From Ancylobacter sp. TS-1 (GTDB lineage Bacteria; Pseudomonadota; Alphaproteobacteria; Rhizobiales; Xanthobacteraceae), in assembly GCF_009223885.1 (NCBI RefSeq), contig NZ_CP045144.1, positions 3,899,438 to 3,963,437 of the forward strand: DNA of 64,000 nucleotides. The letters run 5' to 3'. This document shows, piece after piece, positions 62,702 through 64,000 of the stretch; positions within the stretch are counted from its first letter, which is position 1, and each line of letters begins with the position of its first letter. The translations under genes were made by a program, and so were the position numbers. The notes beneath the pieces are model-generated. The model had not been told where the DNA came from and searched no databases. It saw only the letters and a list, made by a program, of their open reading frames with translations.

Positions 62702-63813
62702 ACGCGCATCGGCATCAGCACATAGAGCGCGCCGCGCTTGTCCGGGTCCTGCACCAGCGTGGGCGAACCGGGATCGGCGAGCTTCAGTTCGGCGGTGCCG
62801 CCTTCGATCTGCGAGGTGATATCGAGCAGGTAGCGGCTGTTGAAGCCGATATCGATCGGCTCGGCGGCGTACTCGACCTCGATCTCCTCGGTCGCGCTGC
62901 CCGAATCCGGGTTGGTGACGGACAGGGTGAGCTTGCCGTCGGCGATGGAGAGTTTAACCGCCCGCCCGCGCTCGCTCGCCACCGTCGAGACGCGGTCGAC
63001 GGCGGCGGCGAAGTCCGCCTTGTCGACGATCAGCGTCTTGTCGTTGCCGAGCGGGATGACGCGGCCATAGTCGGGGAAGGTGCCGTCGATGAGCTTCGAG
63101 GTCAGCACCACGCGGTCCAGCGAGACGCGGATCTTGGCGGTGGAGAGTTCGACCGTCACCTCGGCGTCGGCGTCCTCGGCGAGCCGCTGGATTTCGGCGA
63201 CCGCCTTGCGCGGCACGATGACGCCCGGCATGCCGATGGCGCCGGCGGGGGCCGTCGTCTGCGCCTGGGCGAGGCGGTGGCCGTCGGTCGCGACGGCGCG
63301 CAGCACCGGCCCGCCGGCATCGGCGACATGCAGGTAGATGCCGTTGAGATAGTAGCGGGTTTCTTCCGTCGAGATGGCGAACTGGGTCTTGTCGACCAGG
63401 CGCTTGAGCTCGCCGGCCGGCAGGGTGAAGCGGTGCGTCATCTCGCCGGCGGCGAGATCAGGGAACTCGGCTTCCGGCAGGGTCTGAAGGGCGAAGCGCG
63501 AGCGTCCGGCGCGCACGGTCAGCGTGCCGCGGTCGCCGGAGGTCTCGAACTGCACCTGCGAGCCCTCGGGCAGCTTGCGCACGATGTCGTAGATGGTGTG
63601 CGCCGGCACCGTGGTGGCGCCTTCCTCGGCGACCTCGGCGGCGATGGTCTCGACGATCTCGATATCGAGATCGGTGGCGCGTAGCGCGAGGCCGCGCGCG
63701 TCGGTACGCAGCAGCACGTTGGCGAGGATCGGAATGGTGTTGCGCCGCTCGACGACACGATGGACGTGGGCCAGGGACTTGAGCAACTCGGACCGCTCGA
63801 CAGTGACCTTCAT
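62698..63813 (-). CDS. dnaN: DNA polymerase III beta sliding clamp
   Basis: A 371-residue clamp subunit, from the ATG at 63813 (MKVTVERSELLKSLAHVHRV). Internal landmarks are RRNTIPILANVLL, ATDGHRLA and the C-terminal YVLMPMRV. It forms the ring that holds DNA polymerase III on DNA. The upstream 187 bp to the window edge hold no gene; dnaA is expected beyond. Confidence 0.98.
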   Translation of the reverse strand: MKVTVERSELLKSLAHVHRVVERRNTIPILANVLLRTDARGLALRATDLDIEIVETIAAEVAEEGATTVPAHTIYDIVRKLPEGSQVQFETSGDRGTLTVRAGRSRFALQTLPEAEFPDLAAGEMTHRFTLPAGELKRLVDKTQFAISTEETRYYLNGIYLHVADAGGPVLRAVATDGHRLAQAQTTAPAGAIGMPGVIVPRKAVAEIQRLAEDADAEVTVELSTAKIRVSLDRVVLTSKLIDGTFPDYGRVIPLGNDKTLIVDKADFAAAVDRVSTVASERGRAVKLSIADGKLTLSVTNPDSGSATEEIEVEYAAEPIDIGFNSRYLLDITSQIEGGTAELKLADPGSPTLVQDPDKRGALYVLMPMRV

Positions 63814-63934
63814 GGCCGCGACACCCGTGCAAAACGAGAGAGGGAAGGTGCACGGAGCGCGGACGGCGCAGGCGTCGCCCGGCCACGCGCCCCGGGCAGA
63901 CGGCGCGGGCGCGCCGCCGGGGGCGACGACATTG

Positions 63935-63964
63935 CCGCCAGCCTTGCCGCAAGGCAAGCGGCGG
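63935..63964 (-). terminator. Hairpin upstream of dnaN
   Basis: CCGCC...TTGCC pairs with GGCAA...GGCGG across a GCAA loop, with two single-base bulges. Placed between the presumed dnaA and dnaN, it could end the dnaA transcript. No T run. Low certainty. Confidence 0.35.
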
Positions 63965-64000
63965 TGGGCCCTATGGGCCGAATTAGTGGGGAAATCTGCG

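Overview
This GC-rich, gene-dense window looks like a chromosomal segment of an alphaproteobacterium, most likely a Hyphomicrobiales/Xanthobacteraceae-type organism. The inference rests on a class I lysyl-tRNA synthetase, an Omp25/31-type barrel domain, the many tripartite tricarboxylate (TTT) transporters and the dnaN-recF-gyrB order. The right end is close to the replication origin: dnaN, recF and gyrB lie together on the minus strand, and dnaA would be expected just beyond position 64000. No insertion sequence, prophage or CRISPR array was seen.

Layout. (1) 1-12.6 kb is a catabolic island for an unidentified carboxylic acid. It has a TTT transporter (tctCBA), an enolase-superfamily enzyme, a biotin-dependent acyl-CoA carboxylase split over three genes, an ADP-forming acyl-CoA synthetase, a TrmB-type regulator, a MaoC/FAS1-like hydratase, an alpha/beta hydrolase and an SDR protein that lacks the catalytic Ser and Tyr. 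Two near-identical 21-bp palindromes tie the two halves together. (2) 12.7-20 kb holds a SoeABC-type molybdenum sulfite dehydrogenase, a SulP anion transporter and a LysR regulator. (3) 20-21.7 kb is a type III polyketide synthase with an isoprenylcysteine-methyltransferase-like enzyme. (4) 22.1-29.5 kb is a second TTT-transporter locus, with a ComA (phosphosulfolactate synthase)-like protein, an MmgE/PrpD protein, an ornithine-cyclodeaminase-like dehydrogenase and a GntR/HutC regulator. Two copies of a perfect 12-bp palindrome lie at its promoters. (5) 29.6-37.9 kb carries two NtaA/DszA-type FMN monooxygenases, two flavin reductases, a polar amino acid-type ABC transporter and a LysR regulator. 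(6) 38.5-44.4 kb is a FecI/FecR/TonB-receptor signalling system. Its sigma factor has a four-cysteine linker, its receptor is fused to a second outer-membrane barrel, and it is followed by a duplicated cysteine-rich secreted protein. (7) 44.5-57.7 kb is mixed housekeeping and hypothetical genes: an amidohydrolase, tRNA-Gly(CCC), a GGDEF/EAL protein, SCO1, a GT2 glycosyltransferase, an orphan solute-binding protein, lysK, a cupin, a TPP enzyme, and two inverted copies of a ~90-bp dispersed repeat. (8) 57.9-63.8 kb is gyrB, a LysE-type exporter, a VOC protein, recF and dnaN.

A sulfur theme is possible. Sulfite released by monooxygenases or organosulfonate breakdown could be oxidised in the cytoplasm by SoeABC and the sulfate moved by SulP. 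This is inference from gene content. The strongest candidates for something undescribed are the iron-type signalling locus at 38.5-44.4 kb and the two palindrome-defined catabolic regulons.
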